DNA of 64,000 bases from Serratia sp. UGAL515B_01. Its GTDB lineage: Bacteria > Pseudomonadota > Gammaproteobacteria > Enterobacterales > Enterobacteriaceae. The notes below the pieces were generated by a model. That model was not told the DNA's origin. It saw only the letters and a list, made by a program, of their open reading frames with translations, and did no database searches. Positions 29,818-41,658 of the stretch are shown here, piece after piece (the first letter of the stretch is position 1; the number at the start of each line of letters is the position of its first letter). The DNA is taken from positions 2,542,001 to 2,606,000 of the forward strand of contig NZ_CP109901.1 in assembly GCF_033095805.1 (NCBI RefSeq), in the 5' to 3' direction. The translations under genes and the position numbers were made by a program.

Positions 29818-31254
29818 TTATTCATTCTCGGCAGTTAATGGCAATTCAATTCGGAAGCAAACATCGGCATCTGGAATGTTAACCAGTTTCAATTCTCCGC
29901 GCATGCGACGGATACAATCTTGCGCGATACTCAATCCCAGCCCACTTCCTTTAACAGCCCCTTTCCGTTGGTGACTTCCCTGGAAAAAGGGCTCAAAAAT
30001 CATGGCTTGTTCTGTTTCAGGGATCGGTGGACCGGTATTAGCGACGTCGATCTGCACCTGTTGACCAATATGACGGCTACGGATCCAAATGTTACCGGAT
30101 TCCATGCCGTAGTGCACCGCATTGGAGTAGAGATTATCCAGTACACGCATTAATAAGGTCGGCTCTGCCCAGCAGATTTCCGCCTCAAGTTTTACTTCTG
30201 TGCGGATCATCTTGGCTCGCGCAGGTAAACTATGGGCAGCGACGATCATATCAACCAACTCTTCCAGTTCGACATTCTCGTGCTGCGCGGGGCCATCTGC
30301 CAGTTTGCGATTGTAATCCAGCAATTGTTCGATCAGTTGTTGCAGATGGCGGCTACTATGATCGAGGATTGCCACCACTTCTTTTTGGTCAGAGGTCAAC
30401 GAACCCGCGACTTCATCGGCCAACAGTTCGGTTCCTTCACGCATACTGGCCAAGGGTGTTTTCAATTCATGAGAGATATGGCGCAGAAATTCATGACGCT
30501 GTGATTCCAGCCATGCCAAACGCTCGCTTAACCAGATAATCCGCTGAGCCAACGAGCGCAGCTCACGTGGTCCCTTGAAAGAAACAGTCATATCGATAGC
30601 TCGTCCTTCTCCCAGACGGTTAATCATACGCTCAACCGCTTTGACTGGCCCAATAATCATGCGGGTAAACAGCATAACCAACAGCACACTGACCAGAAAC
30701 AGTATCAACGCCTGCCAGCCAAAGTATTGGCCACGTTCAGCAATCGCACGCTGTAGCTGCTGACCACGGGAAAAGACAACGTTACGAGTAGCCTGAACCA
30801 TTTCAGCATTCGATATTGAGAATAATTCTAATAATTTAGAAGCGTCTTTATCTGGACCGCTGCTTTGACACTTGACAATCGCAAGCTCAGTCAACAGATT
30901 TCGCAATTTTTGGTAATAGCGTTCATCTGGAAGGACAGGGGCGTGAGCATCTAGCATCTGTGAATATTGTTTGCGCTGGTTTTGGTATAAGCGTTCCAGC
31001 GTTGGGTCCACGAGTACACAATACTGTCGATAACTGCGTTCCATTCCCAGCGCCACACTGGTCATCGCTTCACTGCGTCTGGCATCAACCAGCGTAGTGC
31101 GGTTAATATCTGCTGCCTGAGCACTGAGATGATCCAGACTCTGATAGGCCTGATAAGCCAATACCAATAGCGGCAACAGTACCAGCAGGAATGCCATTAT
31201 CACTAACTGACGCAACGAACGCGGAAATAGACGCCATCTTTTCAAAAAAATCAT
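29818..31254 (-). CDS. glrK: GlrK (QseE), sensor histidine kinase
   Basis: Membrane sensor kinase that phosphorylates GlrR. Two transmembrane helices (about residues 14-37 and near 175-195) flank a periplasmic helical domain. A HAMP region follows, and then the H-box HISHELKTPLASMREG, the N-box DNLYSNAVHYG and the G-box GSGLGLSIAQDC. I chose the ATG at 31252-31254 (MIFLKRWRLFPRSLRQLV), which aligns with E. coli GlrK and gives 478 residues; the upstream extension does not look like a signal. It is the first gene of glrK-qseG-glrR and lies downstream of glmY. Confidence 0.95.
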   Translation of the reverse strand: MIFLKRWRLFPRSLRQLVIMAFLLVLLPLLVLAYQAYQSLDHLSAQAADINRTTLVDARRSEAMTSVALGMERSYRQYCVLVDPTLERLYQNQRKQYSQMLDAHAPVLPDERYYQKLRNLLTELAIVKCQSSGPDKDASKLLELFSISNAEMVQATRNVVFSRGQQLQRAIAERGQYFGWQALILFLVSVLLVMLFTRMIIGPVKAVERMINRLGEGRAIDMTVSFKGPRELRSLAQRIIWLSERLAWLESQRHEFLRHISHELKTPLASMREGTELLADEVAGSLTSDQKEVVAILDHSSRHLQQLIEQLLDYNRKLADGPAQHENVELEELVDMIVAAHSLPARAKMIRTEVKLEAEICWAEPTLLMRVLDNLYSNAVHYGMESGNIWIRSRHIGQQVQIDVANTGPPIPETEQAMIFEPFFQGSHQRKGAVKGSGLGLSIAQDCIRRMRGELKLVNIPDADVCFRIELPLTAENE

Positions 31255-31458
31255 CTCATTCTCTATCGGGTAATGGCTCGTCATGTACAAAGCGAGCGTG
31301 ATCACACTCTGTCCCGTGCTTCAACAATAGGCTTTGGGATCTGCAAAGTTAGCGGCACCATCTTATTCTCTGCTGTGATGCTAACTGAGACGACGAGGAG
31401 AAAAAAGCCCGTCGGGTGATAATCCTCGAGTCAATTCGCAAAACGCTGCATCAAGGGC

Positions 31459-31492
31459 AAAAAAAAAAGCACTGGTCACAAGACTCAGTGCT
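31459..31492 (-). terminator. Rho-independent terminator between glmY and glrK
   Basis: On the minus strand AGCACTG pairs with CAGTGCT (11-base loop) followed by ten T. It is the first strong terminator downstream of the glmY promoter, about 470-500 bases from the start site. That is much farther than the roughly 184-base full-length GlmY of E. coli would predict. Confidence 0.85.
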
Positions 31493-31553
31493 CGATAAAT
31501 CAATAAGTATTAACTGCCAATAAAAAACAGATGTATTACAAAAAGAAATTTGA

Positions 31554-31793
31554 GTATCCCTTAGCAGGCGTATTTAGCTTTATTTTCACGCTAACCTATG
31601 TGCCAAAGCTTTAATGGGGGATGAAAGTGTTGATAATGACTTTGACGCTGGGGCTTTCGCCCCATCGCAAGGAAAATGCGGATGCCCTTACGCGTCGTCC
31701 CCAGGGTGATGTAGCATAAGGCTGGCATCGAATCAGGACGAATAGCATCCATATGTATCCTGGATTGATGAACACTTCATCACAGTTGGATAC
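31554..31793. other. Unexplained 240-bp segment between the glmY body and its terminator
   Basis: The segment is bounded by GTATCC and GGATAC as short inverted ends. It contains a second GTATCC-type copy that forms a nested stem with TGATGA/TCATCA (31758-31794) and a perfect hairpin TGGGGCTTTCGCCCCA (31649-31664). A minus-strand frame of 53 codons (31591-31752, MDAIRPDSMPALCYITLG...) runs through it, with no clear ribosome site. It may be a small inserted repeat. No target duplication is evident. Confidence 0.35.
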
Positions 31794-31961
31794 AAGGCGG
31801 TGCCTCACTCAACGTGTCGTCCGATGCTTGATAAAGTCGCTTACGCTCCTGTTATCGGTTTAGTTGGACGATAGGCACCATTACTTTGGCATCATTCGGG
31901 GCTTATGAGGCGCTGTTCCGTCTATTACGGGGCCGATCATAAAAAGTTGAATGAGCAACTT
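31794..31961 (-). ncRNA. glmY: GlmY small RNA (GlmY/GlmZ family)
   Basis: GlmY is a decoy RNA that binds RapZ, protecting GlmZ and raising GlmS (glucosamine-6-phosphate synthase). On the minus strand the RNA starts AAGTTGCTCATTCAACT, a small hairpin with a CTCATT loop like that of GlmZ. A TTATGA/TCATAA stem follows. The central long stem pairs GGTGCC and CGTCC with GGACG and GGCACC, leaving the lateral bulge ACGTTGAGTGA that is the family hallmark. Synteny upstream of glrK and the sigma-54 promoter identify it as GlmY rather than GlmZ. The 3' end is uncertain: no U-tailed hairpin follows the body until 31459. Confidence 0.88.
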
Positions 31962-31970
31962 GCCATATAA

Positions 31971-31988
31971 ATGCACTATCCGTGCCAA
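31971..31988 (-). promoter_or_regulatory. Sigma-54 promoter of glmY
   Basis: On the minus strand TTGGCACGGATAGTGCAT has GG and GC spaced 12 bp apart, the -24/-12 signature (consensus TGGCACG-N4-TTGCW). The start site would fall at about 31961, the first base of the GlmY 5' hairpin region. Confidence 0.9.
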
Positions 31989-32092
31989 CTTTTTAAATTA
32001 AAATTAAACATATGTTTTTATTATATTTTTATAACAACACTTCGCTATAGCCTCTTCAAAAATGGCCAACGGTGGATAATAATCAGCCTCAC

Positions 32093-32110
32093 CGTCGCCA
32101 ATAACCGACA
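32093..32110 (-). promoter_or_regulatory. GlrR box 1 (proximal, imperfect) upstream of glmY
   Basis: CGTC-N10-GACA, one base off the GlrR consensus TGTC-N10-GACA. It is about 132-149 bp upstream of the glmY start, a normal distance for a sigma-54 enhancer. Confidence 0.65.
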
Positions 32111-32155
32111 AGATAAGATGAATGCATTAATTAACATTTAAATCAATAAGTTAAA

Positions 32156-32173
32156 TGTCACCTATTAGAGACA
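32156..32173 (-). promoter_or_regulatory. GlrR box 2 upstream of glmY
   Basis: TGTCACCTATTAGAGACA is a perfect TGTC-N10-GACA match, about 200 bp upstream of the glmY start. Confidence 0.82.
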
Positions 32174-32187
32174 GGCTGTTAGGGGAT

Positions 32188-32205
32188 TGTCGCGGAAAAC
32201 CGACA
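32188..32205 (-). promoter_or_regulatory. GlrR box 3 (distal) upstream of glmY
   Basis: TGTCGCGGAAAACCGACA is a perfect TGTC-N10-GACA match, about 235 bp upstream of the glmY start. Three such boxes are also reported for E. coli glmY. The AT-rich stretch 31990-32040 between boxes and promoter could bind IHF. Confidence 0.82.
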
Positions 32206-32233
32206 AACTTGTAACACATTAAAAAATAAGACA

Positions 32234-32259
32234 ATAAAAAGGGCACAATAGCTGTGCCC
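32234..32259 (-). terminator. Terminator of purL
   Basis: On the minus strand GGGCACA pairs with TGTGCCC (5-base loop) followed by TTTTTATT. It is about 30 bp past the purL stop codon. Confidence 0.88.
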
Positions 32260-32290
32260 CAACATGTCTTGCTTCATCAATACCGGAAAG

Positions 32291-35200
32291 TTATCCCAGT
32301 TGCTTACGGGCGTTACGGAACATACGCACCCACGGGCTATCTTCGCCCCACTCTTTCGGATGCCAGGAGTTACTGACGGTACGGAAGACACGTTCTGGAT
32401 GTGGCATCATCACCGTGGCACGACCATCAATGCTGGTCACTGCCGTGATGCCATTTGGTGAACCGTTAGGGTTAGCCGGATAAACTTCAGTCACCTGGCC
32501 ACGATTATCAACAAAACGTAGAGCAACCAGGCCATGATGTTCCAAGGCAGCCAAATGAGCAGCATCACGCACTTCTACATAACCTTCACCATGGGAAACA
32601 GCAATAGGCATGCGCGAACCCACCATGTCCTGCATGAACAGAGATGGACTATTATCCACTTCAACCAGGCTGAAGCGAGCTTCAAAACGCTCAGACAGGT
32701 TTCGCACAAAGCGTGGCCAGTGTTCAGCTCCAGGGATAAGATCACGCAGATTGGACATCATTTGACAACCATTGCAAACACCCAATGCTAAAGTTTGTGG
32801 CCGATGAAAGAACGCAGCGAACTCGTCACGCACTCGGTCATTAAACAAGATAGATTTTGCCCAACCTTCACCCGCGCCCAATACATCACCATAAGAGAAA
32901 CCGCCACAGGCAACTAAAGTATGAAAGGCTTGCAGGTCGCTGCGTCCTTCCAGCAAATCGCTCATGTGTACATCAACCGCATCAAAGCCGACGCGGTGGA
33001 ACGCGGCTGCCATTTCTACATGAGAATTAACCCCTTGTTCACGTAGTATGGCAACTTTAGGACGTGTTCCCTTGGCAATATAAGGGGCCGCAATATCTTC
33101 ATCCGGAGCAAAAGTCAGTTTAACGTTCAGACCCGGATCGCATTCGTCCTGCTTGGCTTGGTGTTCCTGATCGGCGTAATCAGGGTTGTCACGTAGACGC
33201 TGCATCTGCCAGGTGGTTTCAGCCCACCAGGTACGCAAGGTGCTACGGCTTTCGCTATATACCGTTTCGCCACCGCAAGTGATCACAAACCGATCTCCAT
33301 GCTGGACTTGGCCTAAATGATGTACGTTGTCTGTTAGGCCATGAAGCGCAAATACCTGAGTTACGGCTTCCAATTGTGCAATAGGCACCTGGATCACTGC
33401 CCCCAACTCTTCGTTGAATAATGCAGCAAGAGAATCTTGCCCCAAAGCCTGGATATCAATATCGACGCCACAATGTCCTGCAAACGCCATTTCAGCCAAG
33501 GTGACCAACAGACCACCATCTGAACGATCGTGATAAGCCAATAGCGCGCCATCTGCCACCAGTTGCTGCATGGCATTGAAGAAATCCGCTAACTGTCCGA
33601 CATTACGCACGTCGGCTGGTGTGTCACCGAGTTGGCGATACACCTGCGCCAGTGCCGTTGCCCCCAGAGCATTATGGCCATTACCCAGGTCGATCAGCAT
33701 TAACGCCGTATCACCTTTGTCGGTGCGCAGCTGCGGCGTTACGGTATGACGAACATCTTCAACACGGGCAAATGCAGTGATCACCAACGACAACGGTGAA
33801 GTCATCTCACGTTGCTCATTACCTGTCTGCCAGCGAGTTTTCATCGACATTGAGTCTTTACCCACCGGAATGGTAATACCGAGCGCTGGACACAGTTCCT
33901 CACCCACCGCTTTCACAGCCTCATACAGGCCGGCGTCTTCCCCGGGATGGCCGGCTGCTGCCATCCAGTTGGCGGACAATTTGACACGTTTGAGCGAACC
34001 TATATTCGTCGCAGCCAGGTTGGTCAGCGCTTCGCCCACCGCTAGGCGCCCTGAAGCAGCAAAGTCCAACAATGCAACAGGCGCTCGTTCACCTATCGAC
34101 ATCGCCTCACCGTAGTAACTGTCAAGACTGGCTACCGTCACCGCACAGTCTGCTACCGGGATCTGCCATGGACCAACCATCTGATCGCGTGCCACCATTC
34201 CGGTGACGGTACGGTCACCAATGGTGATTAGGAAGGTTTTCTCCGCCACGGCTGGCAGATGTAACACGCGTTTCACCGCGTCGGCGAGGGTAATATTTGA
34301 ACGCTGTAATGCCTCGCCACGTGCCTGCTGACTCTGAACATCGCGGGTCATTTTAGGCGTTTTACCCAGCAGGACGTCTAACGGCATATCTATAGGTTGA
34401 TTGCCAAAATGACGGTCGTTAAGCGTTAAATGACGTTCTTGCGTCGCTTCACCAATCACCGCATAGGGCGCACGTTCACGACGACAAATAGCATCAAACT
34501 GAGCCATCTGTTCTGGCGCAACAGCCAGGACATAACGCTCTTGCGATTCGTTACACCACACTTCCAGCGGGCTCATGCCCGGTTCATCGTTCAAAACCTC
34601 ACGCAGTTCAAAGCGGCCACCTCGCCCACCGTCACTGACCAGTTCTGGCATGGCGTTCGATAGTCCCCCCGCACCAACATCATGGATGAACAGGATCGGG
34701 TTGTGATCTCCTAGCTGCCAGCAACGGTCAATCACTTCCTGACAACGGCGTTCCATTTCCGGGTTATCACGCTGCACAGAGGCAAAATCCAAATCGGCAT
34801 CAGACTGCCCTGAAGCCATAGAGGATGCCGCTCCTCCGCCTAAACCGATATTCATCGCCGGGCCACCCAACACAACCAGTTTGGCACCTACGCTGATCTC
34901 CCCTTTCTGCACATGGTCAGCACGGATATTGCCCAGTCCGCCTGCCAGCATGATGGGTTTATGATAACCACGTAGTTCAACACCATTGTGGCTATTGACG
35001 CGTTCTTCATAAGTACGGAAGTACCCTAGCAACGCTGGGCGTCCAAATTCGTTGTTGAATGCAGCCCCCCCCAATGGCCCCTCAGTCATGATATCCAGAG
35101 CACTAACAATACGTTCCGGCTTACCGAAATCCTCTTCCCATGGCTGTTCAAAACCAGGAATGCGCAAGTTGGAAACCGAGAAGCCCACCAGACCGGCTTT

Positions 35201-36181
35201 CGGCTTGGCACCACGCCCCGTCGCGCCTTCATCACGGATCTCACCACCGGAACCAGTAGCAGCACCCGGCCATGGGGAAATTGCTGTCGGGTGGTTATGC
35301 GTTTCTACTTTCATCAGGATGTGTGTTTCTTCCTGATGATAGTCATACTGGCCATTTTCCGGTGAGGGGAAGAAACGCCCAACGTTTGAGCCTTCCATCA
35401 CCGCAGCATTGTCTTTATAGGCAGAAAGTACATAGTCCGGCGTTTGCTCAAAGGTATTCTTGATCATTTTGAACAGCGACTTGGATTGTTGTTCGCCGTC
35501 GATGATCCAATCAGCGTTGAAAATTTTGTGCCGGCAATGCTCAGAGTTAGCCTGGGCAAACATATACAGTTCGACATCCGTCGGGTTACGTTCCAAGCCG
35601 GTAAAGGCTGCCAGTAGGTAGTCGATCTCGTCCTGTGCCAGTGCCAAGCCCAGTTTGCTATTGGCTTGCTCCAAGGCGCTGCGACCTTGGCCGAGCACGT
35701 CGACCTCCTGATAAGGGGCGGGCTGATGGTGAGAAAATAATTTTTCTGCTTGTTGCAGTTCGCTGAATACCGTTTCCATCATGCGATCGTGTAGTAACGA
35801 GGCTAATGTCCGCCACTGAGCATCACCTAACTCTGGTGCGGAAACATAAAATGCCAAGCCGCGCTCAATACGGACGATCTGAGTCAAACCGCAGTTGTGA
35901 GCAATATCTGTCGCTTTAGAAGACCAGGGGGAAATTGTACCCGGGCGCGGCGTAACCAGCATCAAACGGCCTTCAGGGGCATGTGTAGCGAGAGAAGGGC
36001 CATACTTTAGTAGCCGTTGCAATTTTGCGCGTTCTTCAGCACTGAGTGGTGCGCTGATATCGACAAAATGAACGTATTCGGCGTAGATATCGCCAATCGG
36101 CAGTTGAGCCTCCTGGCAGCGTGACAGTAGTTTGGTAATACGAAAAGCCGACAAAGCGGGCGAACCACGCAGTATTTCCAT
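32291..36181 (-). CDS. purL: Phosphoribosylformylglycinamidine synthase
   Basis: Large single-chain FGAM synthase of the fourth step of purine synthesis. The 1296 residues match the E. coli length of 1295. The N-terminal ammonia-channel region leads into two AIR-synthase-like halves with the [20 protein letters not shown] motif. The C-terminal glutaminase domain carries the nucleophile motif [10 protein letters not shown] and the HPERVF histidine. It begins [15 protein letters not shown] PurR box lies 97 bp upstream, and mltF is divergent. Confidence 0.98.
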   Translation of the reverse strand: MEILRGSPALSAFRITKLLSRCQEAQLPIGDIYAEYVHFVDISAPLSAEERAKLQRLLKYGPSLATHAPEGRLMLVTPRPGTISPWSSKATDIAHNCGLTQIVRIERGLAFYVSAPELGDAQWRTLASLLHDRMMETVFSELQQAEKLFSHHQPAPYQEVDVLGQGRSALEQANSKLGLALAQDEIDYLLAAFTGLERNPTDVELYMFAQANSEHCRHKIFNADWIIDGEQQSKSLFKMIKNTFEQTPDYVLSAYKDNAAVMEGSNVGRFFPSPENGQYDYHQEETHILMKVETHNHPTAISPWPGAATGSGGEIRDEGATGRGAKPKAGLVGFSVSNLRIPGFEQPWEEDFGKPERIVSALDIMTEGPLGGAAFNNEFGRPALLGYFRTYEERVNSHNGVELRGYHKPIMLAGGLGNIRADHVQKGEISVGAKLVVLGGPAMNIGLGGGAASSMASGQSDADLDFASVQRDNPEMERRCQEVIDRCWQLGDHNPILFIHDVGAGGLSNAMPELVSDGGRGGRFELREVLNDEPGMSPLEVWCNESQERYVLAVAPEQMAQFDAICRRERAPYAVIGEATQERHLTLNDRHFGNQPIDMPLDVLLGKTPKMTRDVQSQQARGEALQRSNITLADAVKRVLHLPAVAEKTFLITIGDRTVTGMVARDQMVGPWQIPVADCAVTVASLDSYYGEAMSIGERAPVALLDFAASGRLAVGEALTNLAATNIGSLKRVKLSANWMAAAGHPGEDAGLYEAVKAVGEELCPALGITIPVGKDSMSMKTRWQTGNEQREMTSPLSLVITAFARVEDVRHTVTPQLRTDKGDTALMLIDLGNGHNALGATALAQVYRQLGDTPADVRNVGQLADFFNAMQQLVADGALLAYHDRSDGGLLVTLAEMAFAGHCGVDIDIQALGQDSLAALFNEELGAVIQVPIAQLEAVTQVFALHGLTDNVHHLGQVQHGDRFVITCGGETVYSESRSTLRTWWAETTWQMQRLRDNPDYADQEHQAKQDECDPGLNVKLTFAPDEDIAAPYIAKGTRPKVAILREQGVNSHVEMAAAFHRVGFDAVDVHMSDLLEGRSDLQAFHTLVACGGFSYGDVLGAGEGWAKSILFNDRVRDEFAAFFHRPQTLALGVCNGCQMMSNLRDLIPGAEHWPRFVRNLSERFEARFSLVEVDNSPSLFMQDMVGSRMPIAVSHGEGYVEVRDAAHLAALEHHGLVALRFVDNRGQVTEVYPANPNGSPNGITAVTSIDGRATVMMPHPERVFRTVSNSWHPKEWGEDSPWVRMFRNARKQLG

Positions 36182-36277
36182 AATCAGAGTTCTCTCGTCT
36201 TCGAAGCCACTGAACTCAGTGCTTCATTGGGCGCAACAGGGGAAAACGCGCGCCATTATAGATAATCCTCACCGCCG

Positions 36278-36293
36278 ACGAAACCGTTTGCGT
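36278..36293 (-). promoter_or_regulatory. PurR operator upstream of purL
   Basis: ACGAAACCGTTTGCGT matches 14 of 16 positions of the PurR palindrome ACGCAAACGTTTGCGT. Its location fits repression of purL by PurR with hypoxanthine or guanine. Confidence 0.8.
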
Positions 36294-36458
36294 GGCTATT
36301 ATTCATAAAAGCTATTCTCTCCACCGAATTGCCATAGCCTGTCAATAAAGTTGCACGCTGCCATTTTGTTGAGCAAAATGCCCTGACACTGGTGATTTAA
36401 CCATGATAAAACTAAGATTCCGACCAGCATGAAGCGTGCACTTATTTGAGATAACTAT

Positions 36459-38418
<1,960 letters not shown>

Positions 38419-38762
38419 TCAATCCTCGTGCGCTTAGCGGCGAGCATTATACTGAGCATCTGCCTATGACTGAAGCGTGATGAGAGATGCTATGCGGCTT
38501 TGTTTTGGCTTATTCGCAACTCATTTGCATTGCAATTTGTTCCAGCGTTCCTCAAGCCGCATGCTCAACGTTCATTTTGTTACGACCAAACCTGTTGGGA
38601 AAAATCGGCTTGCAGGAACCACGTCACATACAAACAACAATAGACAGATAACATTAAATTAAGTGATGATTAAAAAGAGAACATTTTGCAATCAACATGC
38701 TAGAAATTTAAAAAAACGTTAATAATCAATATATAATATATTAATGGCTTTCACTAACAAAG

Positions 38763-38776
38763 TTGAGGTAGATCAT
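38763..38776 (+). promoter_or_regulatory. FNR-like site upstream of yiaY (weak)
   Basis: TTGAGGTAGATCAT matches 8 of 10 defined positions of TTGAT-N4-ATCAA. It would fit anaerobic control of an alcohol dehydrogenase. The rest of the 423-bp tadA-yiaY gap is AT-rich; it has a TATAAT near 38732 but no further gene that I can see. Confidence 0.3.
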
Positions 38777-38838
38777 ATTAAGTTAATGATTAGCAGGGTA
38801 GGTTTTATGTACATAAAAGCCTTTATAAGGAGTTGTTT

Positions 38839-39990
38839 ATGGCTGTCTCAACATTTTTTATCCCCTCCATTAACATGATTGGTTCCGGCTGTCTGGAAGA
38901 CGCAGTAAAAACCATGAAAGAGCATGGTCTGTGTCGCGCGCTGGTTGTTACCGACAAGGTTTTGAACGGTATTGGTGTCGTTGCTCAAGTACAACAGCTA
39001 CTGGCAACACAACAAATCGAAAGTTGTGTCTATGATGGTACTCACCCCAATCCAACAACAGAGAATGTAAAACAAGGTCTCCTTTTACTGCATGAGTATC
39101 GCTGTGATTGCGTGATTTCACTCGGTGGTGGTTCACCTCACGATTGCGCTAAAGGGATTGCTCTAGTCGCTGCCAACGGTGGAGAAATCAGGGATTATGA
39201 GGGGGTTGATCGTTCAGCCAAGCCACAGTTACCCATGGTCGCTATTAATACCACCGCGGGCACTGCTTCCGAAATGACGCGTTTTTGTATTATTACTGAC
39301 GAAACACGCCATATCAAAATGGCAATTGTTGATAAACATGTCACCCCAATCATTTCGGTCAACGACCCGGATCTGATGGTTGGCATGCCAAAAGGCCTTA
39401 CCGCAGCCACCGGTATGGACGCGCTGACACACGCTATCGAAGCCTATGTATCCAGTGCGGCGAACCCTATTACTGACGCCTGCGCACTGAAAGCCGCGAC
39501 CATGATTGCGGAGTCACTCCGTGATGCCGTTACCGATGGGCAGAACATGCAGGCACGAGAGAATATGGCCTATGCCCAATTCCTGGCAGGTATGGCCTTC
39601 AATAATGCCTCGCTAGGCTATGTACATGCCATGGCGCACCAACTCGGTGGTTTCTACAATTTGCCACACGGCGTATGTAATGCCGTCTTGTTGCCGCACG
39701 TACAAACGTTCAATGCGACCGTCGCCGCAGGACGTTTGAAAGACATTGCCGCTGCTATGGGAGTGAATGTTACAGAGCTAAACGATCAGCAAGGAGCATC
39801 TCAGTGTATCGCTGCCATCCGCCAGTTAGCAAAAGACGTGGGCATCCCTGCGGGTTTACACGAACTGAACGTCAAAGAGGAGGATTTTGATGTGCTTGCT
39901 GCTAACGCATTAAAAGATGCCTGCGGATTCACCAATCCGATCCAGGCTAGCCACGAACAGATTGTTGCTATCTTTAAAGCAGCAATGTAA
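38839..39990 (+). CDS. yiaY: Iron-containing alcohol dehydrogenase, YiaY type
   Basis: NAD-linked group III (iron) alcohol dehydrogenase. The sequence is close to E. coli YiaY over its full 383 residues, with shared blocks such as [20 protein letters not shown] (about residues 96-115), the metal-binding [16 protein letters not shown] region and the ending [12 protein letters not shown]. The ATG at 38839 follows an AAGGAG site; a TTG two codons earlier overlaps it. In E. coli yiaY is elsewhere on the chromosome, so its place between tadA and pgpC is lineage-specific. The physiological substrate is uncertain; E. coli YiaY has been called a threonine or ethanol dehydrogenase. Confidence 0.88.
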   Translation: MAVSTFFIPSINMIGSGCLEDAVKTMKEHGLCRALVVTDKVLNGIGVVAQVQQLLATQQIESCVYDGTHPNPTTENVKQGLLLLHEYRCDCVISLGGGSPHDCAKGIALVAANGGEIRDYEGVDRSAKPQLPMVAINTTAGTASEMTRFCIITDETRHIKMAIVDKHVTPIISVNDPDLMVGMPKGLTAATGMDALTHAIEAYVSSAANPITDACALKAATMIAESLRDAVTDGQNMQARENMAYAQFLAGMAFNNASLGYVHAMAHQLGGFYNLPHGVCNAVLLPHVQTFNATVAAGRLKDIAAAMGVNVTELNDQQGASQCIAAIRQLAKDVGIPAGLHELNVKEEDFDVLAANALKDACGFTNPIQASHEQIVAIFKAAM

Positions 39991-40025
39991 TCCTCCCCTC
40001 TGTCCAGAGTGCTCTAAAAAACTTG

Positions 40026-40082
40026 GGCTGTGTCCCTTAATTTTACGCAAGTGCCGCTAGCGTGCAATTAAGGGGCACAGCC
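40026..40082. repeat. Long hairpin between yiaY and pgpC
   Basis: Arms GGCTGTGTCCCTTAATT (40026-40042) and AATTAAGGGGCACAGCC (40066-40082) pair over 17 bp with one G-T wobble around a 23-base loop. It lies between two convergent genes, so it may end both transcripts, although no long T-run is present. Confidence 0.65.
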
Positions 40083-40107
40083 TGGCTAGGATGTGGGAAA
40101 TATGCAT

Positions 40108-40764
40108 TTATTCCAACTGATGTAACTCACCTTCTTTACTGACACGCCAACGATGCTCGCAGCAATACAACAACGGATTATCCTGTTTGCTATCACTATA
40201 GCCACTGAATAGTTTGAGTGGTGCACCCAAACGTTGCTCAAGTTGCACAACCTTTTGCACCCCGAGACAGCGCATCGGCAACACCCAGCCGCCATTGCGA
40301 CGTGCCATTTGGCTTCCCACTAAACGCACACGTGATAGAAACGCCGAATCCTGATAAATCTGCGTCACCAACCTTTCAGGTGAGCCGGTGATCAGCCATA
40401 CCTGCGTATCTTTTGCATCAAGATACTGGCGCAATCGCATCTGTACCACAGGAAATGCGGTCACTTTGTTGCGGAAATGAGTCACAAATTGCGATTCAAG
40501 CGCTTTCAGCTTGCTCTCCGAACGGCCAAAAGTCATAGACCATAGCAGCAAACTCATCGGCCAGCGCGTTGCTCTTCCGCCAAGCAACATGCCTAAACCA
40601 ACAACCGGCAGTAACGGCACAACCAACAGCAGATTTAATGGTAAATGACAAATCAAATAAAGTAGGAAGCGGCCAAACATGTCTTCCTGATGCAAGGTGC
40701 CATCCAGATCGAAAAACACTACCCGACAGCCGTGCTCGGCCTCTTGGTTTGGTTTGTCTGTCAA
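40108..40764 (-). CDS. pgpC: Phosphatidylglycerophosphatase C (HAD family)
   Basis: Dephosphorylates phosphatidylglycerophosphate to phosphatidylglycerol. HAD motif I is FFDLDGT with D19 and D21; motif II is in VWLITGSPERLV, and a C-terminal GYSDSKQDNPLL motif holds the acidic pair. One hydrophobic stretch (about residues 33-60, LLYLICHLPLNLLLVVPLL) gives membrane attachment. The length of 218 residues is near the 211 of E. coli PgpC. E. coli has murR between this gene and yfhL; that gene is absent here. Confidence 0.9.
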   Translation of the reverse strand: MTDKPNQEAEHGCRVVFFDLDGTLHQEDMFGRFLLYLICHLPLNLLLVVPLLPVVGLGMLLGGRATRWPMSLLLWSMTFGRSESKLKALESQFVTHFRNKVTAFPVVQMRLRQYLDAKDTQVWLITGSPERLVTQIYQDSAFLSRVRLVGSQMARRNGGWVLPMRCLGVQKVVQLEQRLGAPLKLFSGYSDSKQDNPLLYCCEHRWRVSKEGELHQLE

Positions 40765-40917
40765 GCGTTACTCCTTAGGATCGTTAAGCCCCCATTATTT
40801 GGGGAAATATCAGTTTCAGCCAAGTGATAAGCCCGCTATAACCTTTTTGTAGAACGCTACCTTTATCACGACACAGTTATCCGGTTAGATCCGCTGGTTA
40901 TTGCACTATTGCGGTAA

Positions 40918-41262
<345 letters not shown>

Positions 41263-41277
41263 ATCAACTATTAGGCC

Positions 41278-41658
41278 TTATCCCTCCATGATCACCGTCG
41301 CACAAGCATAACGCCGTTCATCCGCCAGAGAAACGTGGATTGACTTGACCCCCATTTCCTTAGCGGTTTCGGCAGCACGCTCATGTAACCGGATATTCGG
41401 TTTGCCTAAAGCATCATTAAAAACTTCGAACTGATTGAATGCCAGACCATTACGGATACCGGTACCAAATGCTTTAGCTACCGCTTCCTTCACCGCAAAA
41501 CGTTTAGCCAGAAAGCGCACCGGTTGCTGATGCTGTTGATATATCTCCCATTCTGGCTGGCTCAGCACCCGACGGGCCAAACGATCACCGCTACGTTCGA
41601 CCACCGCTTCGATGCGCGCTATCTCAACGATATCGGTGCCTAAACCAAGAACCGCCAT
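41278..41658 (-). CDS. acpS: Holo-[acyl-carrier-protein] synthase
   Basis: Transfers 4'-phosphopantetheine from CoA to apo-ACP. The family motifs [14 protein letters not shown] (from about residue 4, with the Mg-binding Asp) and [14 protein letters not shown] (about 53-66, with the Mg-binding Glu) are present. The 126 residues match E. coli. It shares one base with the pdxJ stop codon (TAATG), so the two are coupled. Confidence 0.97.
   Translation of the reverse strand: MAVLGLGTDIVEIARIEAVVERSGDRLARRVLSQPEWEIYQQHQQPVRFLAKRFAVKEAVAKAFGTGIRNGLAFNQFEVFNDALGKPNIRLHERAAETAKEMGVKSIHVSLADERRYACATVIMEG

Noticed and set aside
31591..31752. 53-codon protein gene in the glmY-glrK gap
   Set aside because: There is no clear ribosome site, and the segment looks more like a structured repeat; kept only as an observation.
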